Positions 34,302 to 43,254 of a stretch of 64,000 nt of DNA are shown here, piece after piece. The notes beneath the pieces are model-generated. The model was not told the origin of the DNA and made no database searches. It saw nothing but the letters and a program-made list of their open reading frames with translations. Source of the DNA: OCS116 cluster bacterium AG-435-F03 (GTDB lineage Bacteria; Pseudomonadota; Alphaproteobacteria; MED-G09); assembly GCA_003212795.1 (NCBI GenBank), contig QCOV01000001.1:525321-589320 (forward strand). Reading direction: 5' to 3'. The stretch's first letter is position 1; each line of letters begins with the position of its first letter. The position numbers and the translations under genes were made by a program.

Positions 34302-34879
34302 TGCACATTGAGTCATTTATTCTTGCTGCAGGGGCTTCAAAAAGAACTGGCAAAATAAATAAACTTACAAAAAAATATAAAAATAAACCTTTAATTGAGC
34401 ATACTATCGAAAATTACTTAGATTCCAATATTGATTGTAACAATATTATAACTGGTTTTGAAAGCGATAAAATTAATCAGATAGCTTTAAAATTTAATTT
34501 AGTTACATTTTATAATAAGGATTTTTCTAAAGGAATACTTTCCTCAATAAAAGTTGCCATTTACAACATTCAAGAACGAACAACTGGTGTAATTATTGGT
34601 TTAGGTGATATGCCATTGGTAAAGACCAGTGACTTAAACCTTTTAATAGATAAATTTATAAGTGCTGATTGTAAAAAAATATGCGCACCAGAAAGCTATA
34701 AAAAGATAGGTAATCCAATTATTTTTCCTGTAAAAATTCTTAAGATGATATTAAGAGATATTGATACTGAAGATAGAGATACCGGACTTAAATCAATAAT
34801 AAAAAAATACAACCCTATTACTGTCAAAGCCTCAAAAGGGGTTCTTAAAGATTTTGATAAACTAGAAGATTACTATTAA
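34301..34879 (+). CDS. molybdenum cofactor nucleotidyltransferase (MocA/MobA-like)
   Basis: A 192-residue nucleotidyltransferase with SFILAAGASKRTGKINKL and KNKPLIEHTIENYL at the N-terminus, and a metal-binding GLGDMPLV. It probably makes molybdopterin cytosine dinucleotide, the cofactor form used by CO-dehydrogenase-type enzymes. The track start (34286) is a TTG; ATG 34301 overlaps the preceding TAA (TAATG) and starts at the first beta strand, so it is used. This gene closes the operon. Confidence 0.85.
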   Translation: MHIESFILAAGASKRTGKINKLTKKYKNKPLIEHTIENYLDSNIDCNNIITGFESDKINQIALKFNLVTFYNKDFSKGILSSIKVAIYNIQERTTGVIIGLGDMPLVKTSDLNLLIDKFISADCKKICAPESYKKIGNPIIFPVKILKMILRDIDTEDRDTGLKSIIKKYNPITVKASKGVLKDFDKLEDYY

Positions 34880-34882
34880 TAA

Positions 34883-35641
34883 TCAATTATTTAATACGAA
34901 TACCTCATTCATAAAAATACCTATTTCGTAATTTAAAATCAAATCAGCATATCCATCAAGATCAGTTGGTTCCCTATTTAATATAATGAGTTTAGACCCA
35001 TTACGCTTTGCAAGAATGGGAAATCCTGCAGCTGGATAAACTTGTAAAGAAGAACCTATAGCAATAAATAAATCACAACTTAGAGTTGCATTTTGAGATT
35101 CTATCATCTCTTTCTCAGGCATGGATTGACCAAAAGAAATGGTCGCCGTTTTAACTATACCACCACAAATATTACATATTGGAGCTTGATTTGTTTCGAT
35201 GAATTGTTTTTTTATATCCTCAATTTCATATCGCTGTTCACAAGATAAGCATTTAGCATAGGTGGTATTACCATGTAATTCAATTACTTGATCAGGTGGA
35301 ACACCCGATTCTTGATGAAGATTATCAATATTTTGAGTAATAACTTTTTTTATCTTACCTTTTGAAACTAGTTCAGAGATAGCTATATGGCCTGCATTAG
35401 GTTTGGCATTACTTATTTCGCTATCAATATTAAATTTTCTTCTCCAAGACTCAACCCTAGCCTCTTCGGATGCCATAAATTCTGAAAAATCTATAGGTTT
35501 AAATTTAGTCCAAATACCCCCAGGACTTCTAAAATCAGGAATGCCAGATTCTGTAGAAATCCCAGCTCCAGTAAAGATTACAATATTAGAACTTTTATCA
35601 ATGTAATCTTTAAAATCCTTAATATCATCCTTACTAATCAT
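34883..35641 (-). CDS. cobB: NAD-dependent protein deacylase (sirtuin)
   Basis: A 252-residue Sir2-family enzyme. NAD binding: FTGAGISTESGIPDFRSPGGIW. The catalytic region is TQNIDNLHQESGVPPDQVIELHG with the active-site His, and four zinc cysteines are in AKCLSCEQRY and CNICGGIVK. GSSLQVYPAAGFP binds the substrate side. It removes acyl groups from lysines using NAD. It is convergent with the molybdo operon (3-base gap), and its start overlaps the end of a membrane protein gene by eight bases. Confidence 0.93.
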   Translation of the reverse strand: MISKDDIKDFKDYIDKSSNIVIFTGAGISTESGIPDFRSPGGIWTKFKPIDFSEFMASEEARVESWRRKFNIDSEISNAKPNAGHIAISELVSKGKIKKVITQNIDNLHQESGVPPDQVIELHGNTTYAKCLSCEQRYEIEDIKKQFIETNQAPICNICGGIVKTATISFGQSMPEKEMIESQNATLSCDLFIAIGSSLQVYPAAGFPILAKRNGSKLIILNREPTDLDGYADLILNYEIGIFMNEVFVLNN

Positions 35642-36248
35642 TTTTTTTATAATAAATGAAGTTGATAAAAAACCAAAGAGTGATCAGTAAAGTTATCCAC
35701 CATTCGATAATATTTTCTATATATCCATAATTCTTAACGAATAAAAAAAATGGTATGGCCAATAAAAAAGCTAAGAATTGTAAAAAAACAATAATATTTA
35801 TTAAAAAATTTTTAAGAAAAAATTTTCTTTCTATTATCTGAGTATTTAGAGTAAAAACCCATTGAGAAATAAGGGTAAAAATATAAAAAATAAAAACACC
35901 AAACCTTCTCATTAATTCATATAAAAAACCCTCCTCTCCCAAAGCTACTATATACGCGATAAGAAATAATGATCCCACTCTGCCAATTAGAATTAACATT
36001 TTATTATAATTTGGTTTAAATAATCTAGGCCACAAAAAAAATAGGGAAAAGGCAGAAATCAACATAAGTATTTTGAAAATAATTATTGAAGATGGTTGTC
36101 TTGCAACTCTACTTATAGAATAACAACCATCAATATAAGGGTTACATAAAGCTAAATATTCATTTTGAACTGATAAAATGAATGATAGGTGAATAGCTAT
36201 AAATGGAATGATTGATACAAGTAAAAGATGAAATTTTAACTTAAGCAT
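35634..36248 (-). CDS. hypothetical membrane protein, about six helices
   Basis: A 204-residue protein with about six hydrophobic segments. After helix 1 it has a conserved-looking loop LCNPYIDGCYSISRVARQPSS with two cysteines, possibly forming a periplasmic disulfide. I do not recognise the family with certainty; the topology and loop resemble the Frag1/DRAM group. It overlaps the sirtuin gene start, so the two are co-translated, and a tiny hydrophobic ORF lies just upstream. Confidence 0.7.
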   Translation of the reverse strand: MLKLKFHLLLVSIIPFIAIHLSFILSVQNEYLALCNPYIDGCYSISRVARQPSSIIIFKILMLISAFSLFFLWPRLFKPNYNKMLILIGRVGSLFLIAYIVALGEEGFLYELMRRFGVFIFYIFTLISQWVFTLNTQIIERKFFLKNFLINIIVFLQFLAFLLAIPFFLFVKNYGYIENIIEWWITLLITLWFFINFIYYKKND

Positions 36249-36260
36249 TAATAAATTTGA

Positions 36261-36338
36261 TTAAATAATAAGGAGATAAATTAAATAACTTAAAATTAAC
36301 CAAGCAATAGTCCAGCCAAATAATCTTAGAAAAAACAT
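36261..36338 (-). CDS. possible 25-residue single-helix membrane peptide
   Basis: ATG at 36338, TAA at 36261-36263, sequence MFFLRLFGWTIAWLILSYL then YLLII. It is almost entirely hydrophobic with two tryptophans and one arginine near the N-terminus. The frame ends 12 bases before the start of the six-helix protein on the same strand. No Shine-Dalgarno is seen, but TATATAA and TTATAA boxes lie 10-25 bases upstream. It is tentative because AT-rich DNA favours Phe, Leu and Ile codons. Confidence 0.35.
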   Translation of the reverse strand: MFFLRLFGWTIAWLILSYLIYLLII

Positions 36339-36399
36339 TTTATTGTTATAACTTATATAAATGATAGAGTCATAATCAAATTTAATATGGAGTAAAAAT

Positions 36400-36678
36400 A
36401 TGCCTTTAGTTGGAGTGAGAGCAAAAGTGGAAAGTTCAGATAAGTGGAAAGAAGAATTTAAAACACATGGAGAATTATTTAAAAGCCAAGGTGTCTCAAT
36501 TGCTTATATGGGAGCGACTGATAATAATTCTGTATTAGCTATTTTTGAAACTGATGATTTAGATAAATTTAATGAAATATTTACCTCTGAAGAAACTTCT
36601 AAAGCAATGTCAAATGATGGTATTGAAGAAAACAGTGTGGAAATGTTTGTAATTACTGATCAATTAGTAATCATGTAA
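36400..36678 (+). CDS. DUF3764-like small protein
   Basis: A 92-residue soluble protein with an alpha/beta-barrel-dimer pattern: VGVRAKVESSDKWKEEFKTHGELFKSQGVS, then ATDNNSVLAIFETDDLDKFNEIFTSEETSKAM. This resembles DUF3764 or ABM-type ferredoxin-like folds that are common in marine bacteria. No catalytic residues are evident. A GGAG ribosome site is present. It may share a transcript with the TIM-barrel gene that begins 21 bases after its stop. Confidence 0.7.
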   Translation: MPLVGVRAKVESSDKWKEEFKTHGELFKSQGVSIAYMGATDNNSVLAIFETDDLDKFNEIFTSEETSKAMSNDGIEENSVEMFVITDQLVIM

Positions 36679-36698
36679 AACAACCTATTTTTTAAAAA

Positions 36699-37493
36699 TT
36701 GATAAATAATATAAATAATCCTCTTTGGGCGATGGCAGCAGGATGTATTCCAGATGCATTACCATGGGATATTCCATTAATAGCTCATCAAGCTGGTTTT
36801 CAATCATCAGGTATGTGGGTAGACCCAAACACTACATGGGATAAAAATGCTCTTAATAAAACTAGGGATTCTCTTAAAAAAACTGAAATTCAACTGATAG
36901 ATGTTGAAGTCACATGGCTTGAAAATGATGGCAACTTAAATGATAATCATAAATTAATTATTGATGTTGGTCTTGAATTATCTGCAAAAAATATTTTAGT
37001 TGTTAATAGGCATAATGATTACGATAAAGCACTCAATCAATTTTACAAAATGTGTGAGTATGCAAATAACAACATAAGAATTTGCTTAGAATTTGGAGAA
37101 TTTACCACTGTTAAGTCTTTAAACAAAGCTATCGATTTTGTTAATACAATCAACCACCCAGTAGCTGGAATATTAATTGATTTAATGCATATAAATAGAT
37201 CTATGGAAGATATTCCTGATTTAAATAATCCTATTTTTTCATACATACAAGGTTGTGATTTCTACCAATCATCAAAGAATTTAACAGGTGATAACTATAT
37301 AACAGCTGCAATTGATGATCGATGTTGTTTAAGTCATGGTGAGGCCAAAAAAGAGGAGATAATAAAAATGTGTAAATCTAATTTAGATGTTAGCCTTGAG
37401 ATAAGATCAAAAGATTTAAGAGATAAATTTCCTGACCCTTATGAGAGAGCTAGTTATATTTTTAAAAATTGTATTCGTGAAGATTATTTATAG
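36699..37493 (+). CDS. sugar phosphate isomerase/epimerase-like TIM barrel
   Basis: A 264-residue AP-endonuclease-2/xylose-isomerase-like TIM barrel. Supporting strands are IPLIAHQAGFQSSGMWVD, IRICLEFGEFTT (metal Glu), VAGILIDLMHINRSM (metal Asp and His) and a final VSLEIRSKD strand. It would isomerise a sugar, sugar phosphate or inosose. The start is TTG at 36699; ATG 36732 is an alternative but would cut into the first beta strand (NNPLWAMAAGC), so TTG is favoured. The substrate is not known. Confidence 0.78.
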   Translation: MINNINNPLWAMAAGCIPDALPWDIPLIAHQAGFQSSGMWVDPNTTWDKNALNKTRDSLKKTEIQLIDVEVTWLENDGNLNDNHKLIIDVGLELSAKNILVVNRHNDYDKALNQFYKMCEYANNNIRICLEFGEFTTVKSLNKAIDFVNTINHPVAGILIDLMHINRSMEDIPDLNNPIFSYIQGCDFYQSSKNLTGDNYITAAIDDRCCLSHGEAKKEEIIKMCKSNLDVSLEIRSKDLRDKFPDPYERASYIFKNCIREDYL

Positions 37494-37510
37494 ATTTTGG
37501 AGAAATAATT

Positions 37511-37771
37511 ATGGATTTATTAAATGCAGAACAAATAGTTAAGTATGGTCAATGGATAATTGTCGTTATAAGTCTTTTGGGCGTATATCTTGTAAGCTCA
37601 ACTAAACCAAAATCACGCCTAAGCGGTTATATTGTTACTGCGCTTGGAAGATTTACTGGCGCAATGATGTTTATCATTCTTGATCTCTATGCTTTTGTAA
37701 TTGTGAATATAATACATACTTACATTGGATTAAGAGGGTATTATAAAAATAAAAAAGAATTATCAAATTAA
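37511..37771 (+). CDS. small hypothetical membrane protein
   Basis: An 86-residue protein with two or three helices: WIIVVISLLGVYLVSS, then a lysine-rich loop with KSRLSGYIVTALGRFTGAMMF, then LDLYAFVIVNIIHTYIGL. It has a GGAG ribosome site and lies 17 bases downstream of the TIM-barrel gene. I do not recognise a named family; the loop and second helix faintly resemble YgjV/PnuC-like small membrane proteins. Confidence 0.65.
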   Translation: MDLLNAEQIVKYGQWIIVVISLLGVYLVSSTKPKSRLSGYIVTALGRFTGAMMFIILDLYAFVIVNIIHTYIGLRGYYKNKKELSN

Positions 37772-37801
37772 TTTAGGGTTACTAATTTTTGTAAGAAAAA
37801 A

Positions 37802-39088
37802 ATGAAGGAAATTGAAAAGCAATATGAAAAATGGGTTTATCCAAAACCTATAGAAGATATGGAAGAATTTATTACAAAAACAGGAGGAACAATATTATCA
37901 AACATGCAATTTTATTGGGGCTTATTTTTTCCTGAAAAAAGATTCAATAAAAAATTGGATGTACTTATCGCGGGTTGCGGAACTAATCAGGCTATAGAAA
38001 TATCTTTATCTAATCCTGAATGGAATATTCAAGCTATTGATTTAAGTGATACATCAATAGATTTTGTTAAAAAACAAATTAAAAAATATAATCTTAAAAA
38101 TTTATTTATTGAAAAAAAGGATATACTTAAAATAAATTACAACGCTAAATTTGATTTAGTTATATCTACAGGTGTTATTCACCACACCCAAAACCCTAAA
38201 AAAACACTAGAAAAATTAATTCATTCGGTAAAAAAAGATGGTGCTTTATATATAATGGTTTATGCGACTTACTTAAGACAAGGAATATATTATCTCCAAA
38301 ACATTTTTAAATATTTAAATATAGAACAAAATGAAGAGGGAGTTGAATTTGTTAAAGATTATATTGATAATGTGATTCCAAAAACACATTACGCTTATAG
38401 ATATATTGATGGCTCTGCTCAATTAAAAAGGGAAAGTGATCTTTATTATGACTCAGGCATTGTTGATACATATCTTAATAAAGTTGATAATGCTTATAGT
38501 GTTCGTGATTTAGAGGAATTATTATCTAATAGCGGAGGATTTTTTCAAAACTGGATTAATAACGTGTATTTTTATCCATATACTTTTCTTGATGAAAAAA
38601 GATTAAACTCCCCATTGTACAAAAATATTGATCATTTAAGTCAATTTGAGGTTGGTGACTTAACACAAAATACAATCATTAATGCTGGAAAATTAGATTT
38701 TATTATAAGAAAACAAAAAAAATTCGAAAATATTTGGCACAACATTGATGATATTAATGATGAAACATTCATCAGAAAGAGAATATCAGTTAATTTAACA
38801 AATGATCCAATCAGTAAGAAAAATAATGTTGGTGGCTCAGTATATAGCAGTGAAAGTAAATACCGTAATAATTTCAATATAATTGAAAGATTAACTTGGC
38901 ATGCAATAATGTCAGAAAGCGATGAAGAATCTAGAGGAATAATCCTTAGTGAAGCTTTTGAAGGCACAAAAGGGCTTCTTAAAGATAATCATCTTAATTA
39001 TAACCTTAATCAAAATGACTTTAAAATAATAATTCATAAATTTTGGAAACTTGGAATAATTATATTACAAAAAAATGGCAGTCCCTAG
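37802..39088 (+). CDS. SAM-dependent methyltransferase with large C-terminal region
   Basis: A 428-residue protein. Residues about 50-160 are a class I methyltransferase: motif I DVLIAGCGTNQAIE, acidic AIDLSDTSIDFVKKQI, and DLVISTGVIHHTQNPKKTLE. The region from about 180 to the end is helical and not a standard methyltransferase tail; it includes PYTFLDEKRLNSP and EESRGIILSEAFEGTKGL. The last codons and TAG lie inside the tRNA-Glu gene on the opposite strand (13-base overlap). The substrate is unknown. Confidence 0.82.
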   Translation: MKEIEKQYEKWVYPKPIEDMEEFITKTGGTILSNMQFYWGLFFPEKRFNKKLDVLIAGCGTNQAIEISLSNPEWNIQAIDLSDTSIDFVKKQIKKYNLKNLFIEKKDILKINYNAKFDLVISTGVIHHTQNPKKTLEKLIHSVKKDGALYIMVYATYLRQGIYYLQNIFKYLNIEQNEEGVEFVKDYIDNVIPKTHYAYRYIDGSAQLKRESDLYYDSGIVDTYLNKVDNAYSVRDLEELLSNSGGFFQNWINNVYFYPYTFLDEKRLNSPLYKNIDHLSQFEVGDLTQNTIINAGKLDFIIRKQKKFENIWHNIDDINDETFIRKRISVNLTNDPISKKNNVGGSVYSSESKYRNNFNIIERLTWHAIMSESDEESRGIILSEAFEGTKGLLKDNHLNYNLNQNDFKIIIHKFWKLGIIILQKNGSP

Positions 39089-39150
39089 GGGAATCGAACC
39101 CCTCTTTCCAGGTTGAAAACCTGGCGTCCTAACCGATAGACGAAGGGACC
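39076..39150 (-). tRNA. tRNA-Glu (anticodon TTC)
   Basis: A 75-base cloverleaf on the minus strand: acceptor GGTCCCT with AGGGACT, anticodon stem CCAGG/CCTGG region with loop TTTTCAA and anticodon TTC, T loop GGTTCGATTCC, discriminator G and an encoded CCA. It decodes GAA/GAG. Its 3' end is overlapped by the methyltransferase stop codon from the other strand. Confidence 0.97.
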
Positions 39151-39186
39151 GCGTTATATCTTTATATCGAAAAATTATTAACGAAT

Positions 39187-40971
39187 CTAGGCTATAAATG
39201 CATCAAATATTTGCAATTGTATACCTTTAAAGTCTTGCCAATCATTTTTTCTAATTACGCCAATAAAATGAATTAAACTACCAGAATGATTTGTTATCAA
39301 GTCACCTAAAGGAGTTCCTATAGCATTAAACGCAATGCCATCTAGATTTTTATAGTTATTGCCAGAAATTTTAAGTTTTAAGTGCCCTTTCCCTACAACT
39401 TTACAAAATTCAATTTCAGCATTAGGTACAATAAATTTAGGCTCTGGGTTGCCTTGTCCGTATGGTGACGCTTTATTTATAAATTCATAAAAATTTCTAT
39501 CAATTTCAACGCCATCAAGTATGTCATCATATTTTTGAGTCTTTTTTGTTAGGATATCATTATCTAATTCTAAAATTTTATGATCACAAAATTTATTAAA
39601 TTCTTCTATCTTATTTTTATCTATACTGAAGCCACCTGCCATTGCATGTCCTCCACCAGACAAAAGAATTCCTTGATTTACTCCTTCTAATATTATTTTT
39701 CCAATATCAATTCCTGGCAAGGATCTAGCAGAAGCAGTACATAAATCATTATTTGAAGATATGACAAAAGATGGTCGATGAAATTTATCTTTTAACCGAC
39801 TTGCAACTATTCCCAAAACTCCTAAATGCCAATTATCATTGGAAACAAATATTGAGGTTGGGTAATCATTTAGACCATTTTCTCTCATATAATTTTCTAC
39901 TTTTTCTAAAGATTGGTCTAACACCTTCCTTTCAATATTTTGTCTTTCCTTATTAAGTTCATTTAATTTATCAGCTATAGCATTCGTTTCATCGTTATTA
40001 TCTGAAGTTAAAAGTCTGAAACCTAACTCAGGTGATCCTGTTCTACCAGCGGCATTAATTCTTGGCCCTAAAATATAACCAAGTTCATAAACATCAATAT
40101 TTTTAACTCCTGCAACAGAACATAAACTTTTGATTCCTATTTTATCTGTATTATTAATAATTTTTAAACCCTCTTTAACAAAAGCACGGTTTAATGATTT
40201 TAGTTGAACGACATCACAAATAGTTCCTAAAGCTACTATATCAAGATATTTTTTTAAATTTGGTTCACTGATGTTATTAAATTCTTTTATATCTCTTAGT
40301 GCTCTTCTAAGAGCAACTATAAATAAAAATGTTAAACCTACAGCTGCCAAATGGTTTAAATTAGAATTATCATCTTTTCTTGTTGGATTAATATGAGCAA
40401 AACATTCAGGTAAAATGTTATCAACTTTATGATGATCAATAATAATGACTTTAATGTTGTTTTTATTGGCATATTCTAAAGGTTTAATTGATGCAGACCC
40501 ACAATCAACTGTAATTACAGTATCAATTCCTTTTTCGATAAATTGATCAAATGCAAAAATATTTGGGCCATAGCCGTCTTTAAGTCTATCTGGAATATAG
40601 ACCTCAGAATTAATATTATAATGATCAAAGAAATTTTTTAACAAAGAAGAAGATGTTGTTCCATCAACATCATAATCACCAATAATTCCAATTTTTTTAT
40701 TATCGATCATTGCTGATGTAATTTCTTTTATAGCATTATCCATATCAACTAATTCGTTAGGATCTATTATTAGTTTATTTACTTTAGGATCTAAAAAATC
40801 ATCAAAATCTTCTTTTTTGATATTTCTTCCATATAAAATAGTTTCCAAAATACTGTTAAGTTTTGAGTCAGTTATTTTATCGGTATCTAGACTGTCATTA
40901 ATTAAACGTTTCTTCCAAAAAGTACCATTAATCGATGATCTTTTTTCAATAGTCAGAAGATTTTCATTCAT
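39187..40971 (-). CDS. recJ: single-stranded-DNA exonuclease RecJ
   Basis: A 594-residue DHH-family nuclease. The metal motifs are IGDYDVDGTTSSSLL, TVDCGSAS, the DHH signature IIDHHKVDN and the later GPRINAAGRTGSP. The DHHA1 domain is marked by LSGGGHAMAGGFSID. RecJ degrades single-stranded DNA 5' to 3' in recombination and repair. It follows glpX by two bases, the arrangement seen in many alphaproteobacteria (hom-glpX-recJ). Full length. Confidence 0.96.
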   Translation of the reverse strand: MNENLLTIEKRSSINGTFWKKRLINDSLDTDKITDSKLNSILETILYGRNIKKEDFDDFLDPKVNKLIIDPNELVDMDNAIKEITSAMIDNKKIGIIGDYDVDGTTSSSLLKNFFDHYNINSEVYIPDRLKDGYGPNIFAFDQFIEKGIDTVITVDCGSASIKPLEYANKNNIKVIIIDHHKVDNILPECFAHINPTRKDDNSNLNHLAAVGLTFLFIVALRRALRDIKEFNNISEPNLKKYLDIVALGTICDVVQLKSLNRAFVKEGLKIINNTDKIGIKSLCSVAGVKNIDVYELGYILGPRINAAGRTGSPELGFRLLTSDNNDETNAIADKLNELNKERQNIERKVLDQSLEKVENYMRENGLNDYPTSIFVSNDNWHLGVLGIVASRLKDKFHRPSFVISSNNDLCTASARSLPGIDIGKIILEGVNQGILLSGGGHAMAGGFSIDKNKIEEFNKFCDHKILELDNDILTKKTQKYDDILDGVEIDRNFYEFINKASPYGQGNPEPKFIVPNAEIEFCKVVGKGHLKLKISGNNYKNLDGIAFNAIGTPLGDLITNHSGSLIHFIGVIRKNDWQDFKGIQLQIFDAFIA

Positions 40972-40973
40972 TA

Positions 40974-41948
40974 TTAGTCTTGTGAATTAAATTTATCTAT
41001 ATTTTGATGATGAGCAGTAATCCAGCGAATAGTTTTAGAAGATGAACGCATTACAATTGTATGAGTCCATATCCCACTATTAATTTCAATTCCTGATAAT
41101 ATTGAGCCATTAGTAACACCAGTTGCTGCAAATAATGCATCTCCTGTTACCATATCATCAAGATCATAAATTTTATCTAAATCTGTTATTCCTAATCTTG
41201 CTGCTCTATCTTTTTTTTCTTGATCTTCTAATACTAATTTAGTTTGCATTTGTCCGCCAATACAACGAAGAGCAGCAGCAGCTAAAACTCCTTCAGGAGC
41301 TCCTCCTATCCCCATATACATATCAATGCCAGTAGATTTTTCGGTTGTATGGATTACTCCAGCAATATCTCCATCTTGTATTAATCTTACTTTTGCGCCT
41401 ACTGATCTTAAAGATTCAATCAAATTATCATGTCTTGGTCTATCAAGAACGCAAACAGTTATTTGCTCAACAGGTTTATTAAGTGCCTTACTAAGCTCTG
41501 TAACATTTTTTTCAGGATCCTCTTCAAGCGATATAAGATTATCTGGACATCCAGGCCCAATGGCAATTTTTTGCATATAAACATCGGGGGCATTAAGTAA
41601 TGAACCTTTTTCAGCCATTGCTATTGTTGTTAACGCATCAGCTTGGCCTTTTGCTGTAAGGGTCGTACCTTCCAAGGGATCAAGTGCTATATCAACTTTA
41701 GGACCTTTCCCACTCCCTACTTTTTCACCTATAAAAAGCATAGGTGCCTCATCTCTCTCGCCCTCACCTATTACAACCTCACCATCAATATCAAGTTGGT
41801 TTAATTCTTTACGCATTGCATCAACAGCTGCTTGATCAGCATCCTTTTCATTGCCTCTTCCAACAAGATATGATGCAGCTACAGCGGCCCGTTCTGTAAC
41901 TCTAACAAGCTCAAGAGTGAGCACTCTATCTAATATTTCATCTGACAT
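40974..41948 (-). CDS. glpX: class II fructose-1,6-bisphosphatase
   Basis: A 324-residue GlpX enzyme. The N-terminal EILDRVLTLELVRVTERAAVAA, IGEGERDEAPMLFIGE and the metal-binding DIALDPLEGTTLTAKG, with IGGAPEGVLAAAALRCIGG, leave no doubt. It dephosphorylates fructose 1,6-bisphosphate for gluconeogenesis. It lies four bases after hom, within the argC-to-recJ run. The C-terminus ends in HHQNIDKFNSQD. Confidence 0.97.
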   Translation of the reverse strand: MSDEILDRVLTLELVRVTERAAVAASYLVGRGNEKDADQAAVDAMRKELNQLDIDGEVVIGEGERDEAPMLFIGEKVGSGKGPKVDIALDPLEGTTLTAKGQADALTTIAMAEKGSLLNAPDVYMQKIAIGPGCPDNLISLEEDPEKNVTELSKALNKPVEQITVCVLDRPRHDNLIESLRSVGAKVRLIQDGDIAGVIHTTEKSTGIDMYMGIGGAPEGVLAAAALRCIGGQMQTKLVLEDQEKKDRAARLGITDLDKIYDLDDMVTGDALFAATGVTNGSILSGIEINSGIWTHTIVMRSSSKTIRWITAHHQNIDKFNSQD

Positions 41949-41952
41949 TTTT

Positions 41953-43254
41953 TTAACCCTTAATTAAAATTGGCATATGTAGTGGTTCAGAAGATACAAT
42001 ATCTGAGTTACTTAATATATCAATTAATGAATCAATTTCATCTTTTTTTACAGGATATGTAATCATGATAACTGGTTTAAATTTTTTTTCATTATTAGTA
42101 TTTTCATCTTTTTGAATTATCTTATCTAAAGAAATGTTACTATCACTTAGAAATTTAGTTAAACTAGACATAGAGCCTTTTTGATCCTTTAGAAAAACTC
42201 TTAAATAATATGGTCTTTCACCAGATGAAATTTTATCAATATTATTAGACAATTCAGAATGTGATTTACTAAATAAATGTAGCTTCAAGCCTATTGCACA
42301 ATCAATTAAATCAGAAATAACTGATGATGCGGTTGGGCCTTCACCTGCGCCTTGCCCTTCCAAAACAACATCCCCGCTTTCCTGGCCAATTATCTTTATT
42401 ATATTGTTTGCTTCATCTACTCTTCCTAAAGAACTATCCTTATCTACCAACATAGGTGTCACTTCCTTATAAACGCCATTATCTGTAATAACCGATAAAG
42501 CAATTAATCTTATATTATATCCAAATTCAGATGAATGATTGTGATCTATAAGTTCTATATTCTCTATTCCTCTAATATGAATGCTTTTAAAAGATGGTAT
42601 TTCAGAAAAAATTATAGAATTTAAAATTGATAATTTATGGGCAGAATCCTCTCCATTAATATCAAGAGTAGGATCGGATTCAGCATAACCCTTATCTTGT
42701 GCATTTTTAAGGGCATCATCAAAACTTATTTTTAATTTACTCATGTTAGATAAAATATAATTAGATGTACCATTTAAAATTGCATAGATTTCTCTAATTT
42801 CATTTAAAATAAGACTTTCTTTAAGAGTTTTAATTATTGGAATTCCTCCTGCCACAGAAGCTTCAAAACCAAAAAAATTTTTATGTTTTTCAGTAAGAAT
42901 TGATAACTCCTCTCCATGCTTGGAGATTAATGCCTTATTTGCAGTTATAAAATTCTTATTATTTTTTAGAGAATTAATCGCTAAATCATAAGCCAGACCA
43001 TCTTCACCACCGATTAACTCAATCACTGTATCAATATTTTTCTCATTAATAATGTCTAGAGGGTTATCAAACCATTTATAATTTGAAACATTAAAAGATC
43101 TTTCCTTACTCTTGGAATTTGCGGATATACCTAAGATGTTAAACACAACATCATAATTATTTTTAAAATAGTCTCTGTTCTTTTCAATGCTTTTTATTAC
43201 ACCCGAACCTACCGTTCCTAGACCAACAATTCCAATATTCAATTCTTTCGTCAT
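41953..43254 (-). CDS. hom: homoserine dehydrogenase
   Basis: A 433-residue enzyme of threonine and methionine biosynthesis, reducing aspartate semialdehyde. NAD(P) motif GIVGLGTVGSGV; catalytic region GFEASVAGGIPIIKTLKE, ILNGTSNYILSNM and DKGYAESDPTLDINGEDSAHKL. A C-terminal ACT domain (PYYLRVFLKDQKGSMSSLTKFL) probably gives threonine feedback control. Its start overlaps the stop of the aminotransferase gene (ATGA). Confidence 0.96.
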   Translation of the reverse strand: MTKELNIGIVGLGTVGSGVIKSIEKNRDYFKNNYDVVFNILGISANSKSKERSFNVSNYKWFDNPLDIINEKNIDTVIELIGGEDGLAYDLAINSLKNNKNFITANKALISKHGEELSILTEKHKNFFGFEASVAGGIPIIKTLKESLILNEIREIYAILNGTSNYILSNMSKLKISFDDALKNAQDKGYAESDPTLDINGEDSAHKLSILNSIIFSEIPSFKSIHIRGIENIELIDHNHSSEFGYNIRLIALSVITDNGVYKEVTPMLVDKDSSLGRVDEANNIIKIIGQESGDVVLEGQGAGEGPTASSVISDLIDCAIGLKLHLFSKSHSELSNNIDKISSGERPYYLRVFLKDQKGSMSSLTKFLSDSNISLDKIIQKDENTNNEKKFKPVIMITYPVKKDEIDSLIDILSNSDIVSSEPLHMPILIKG

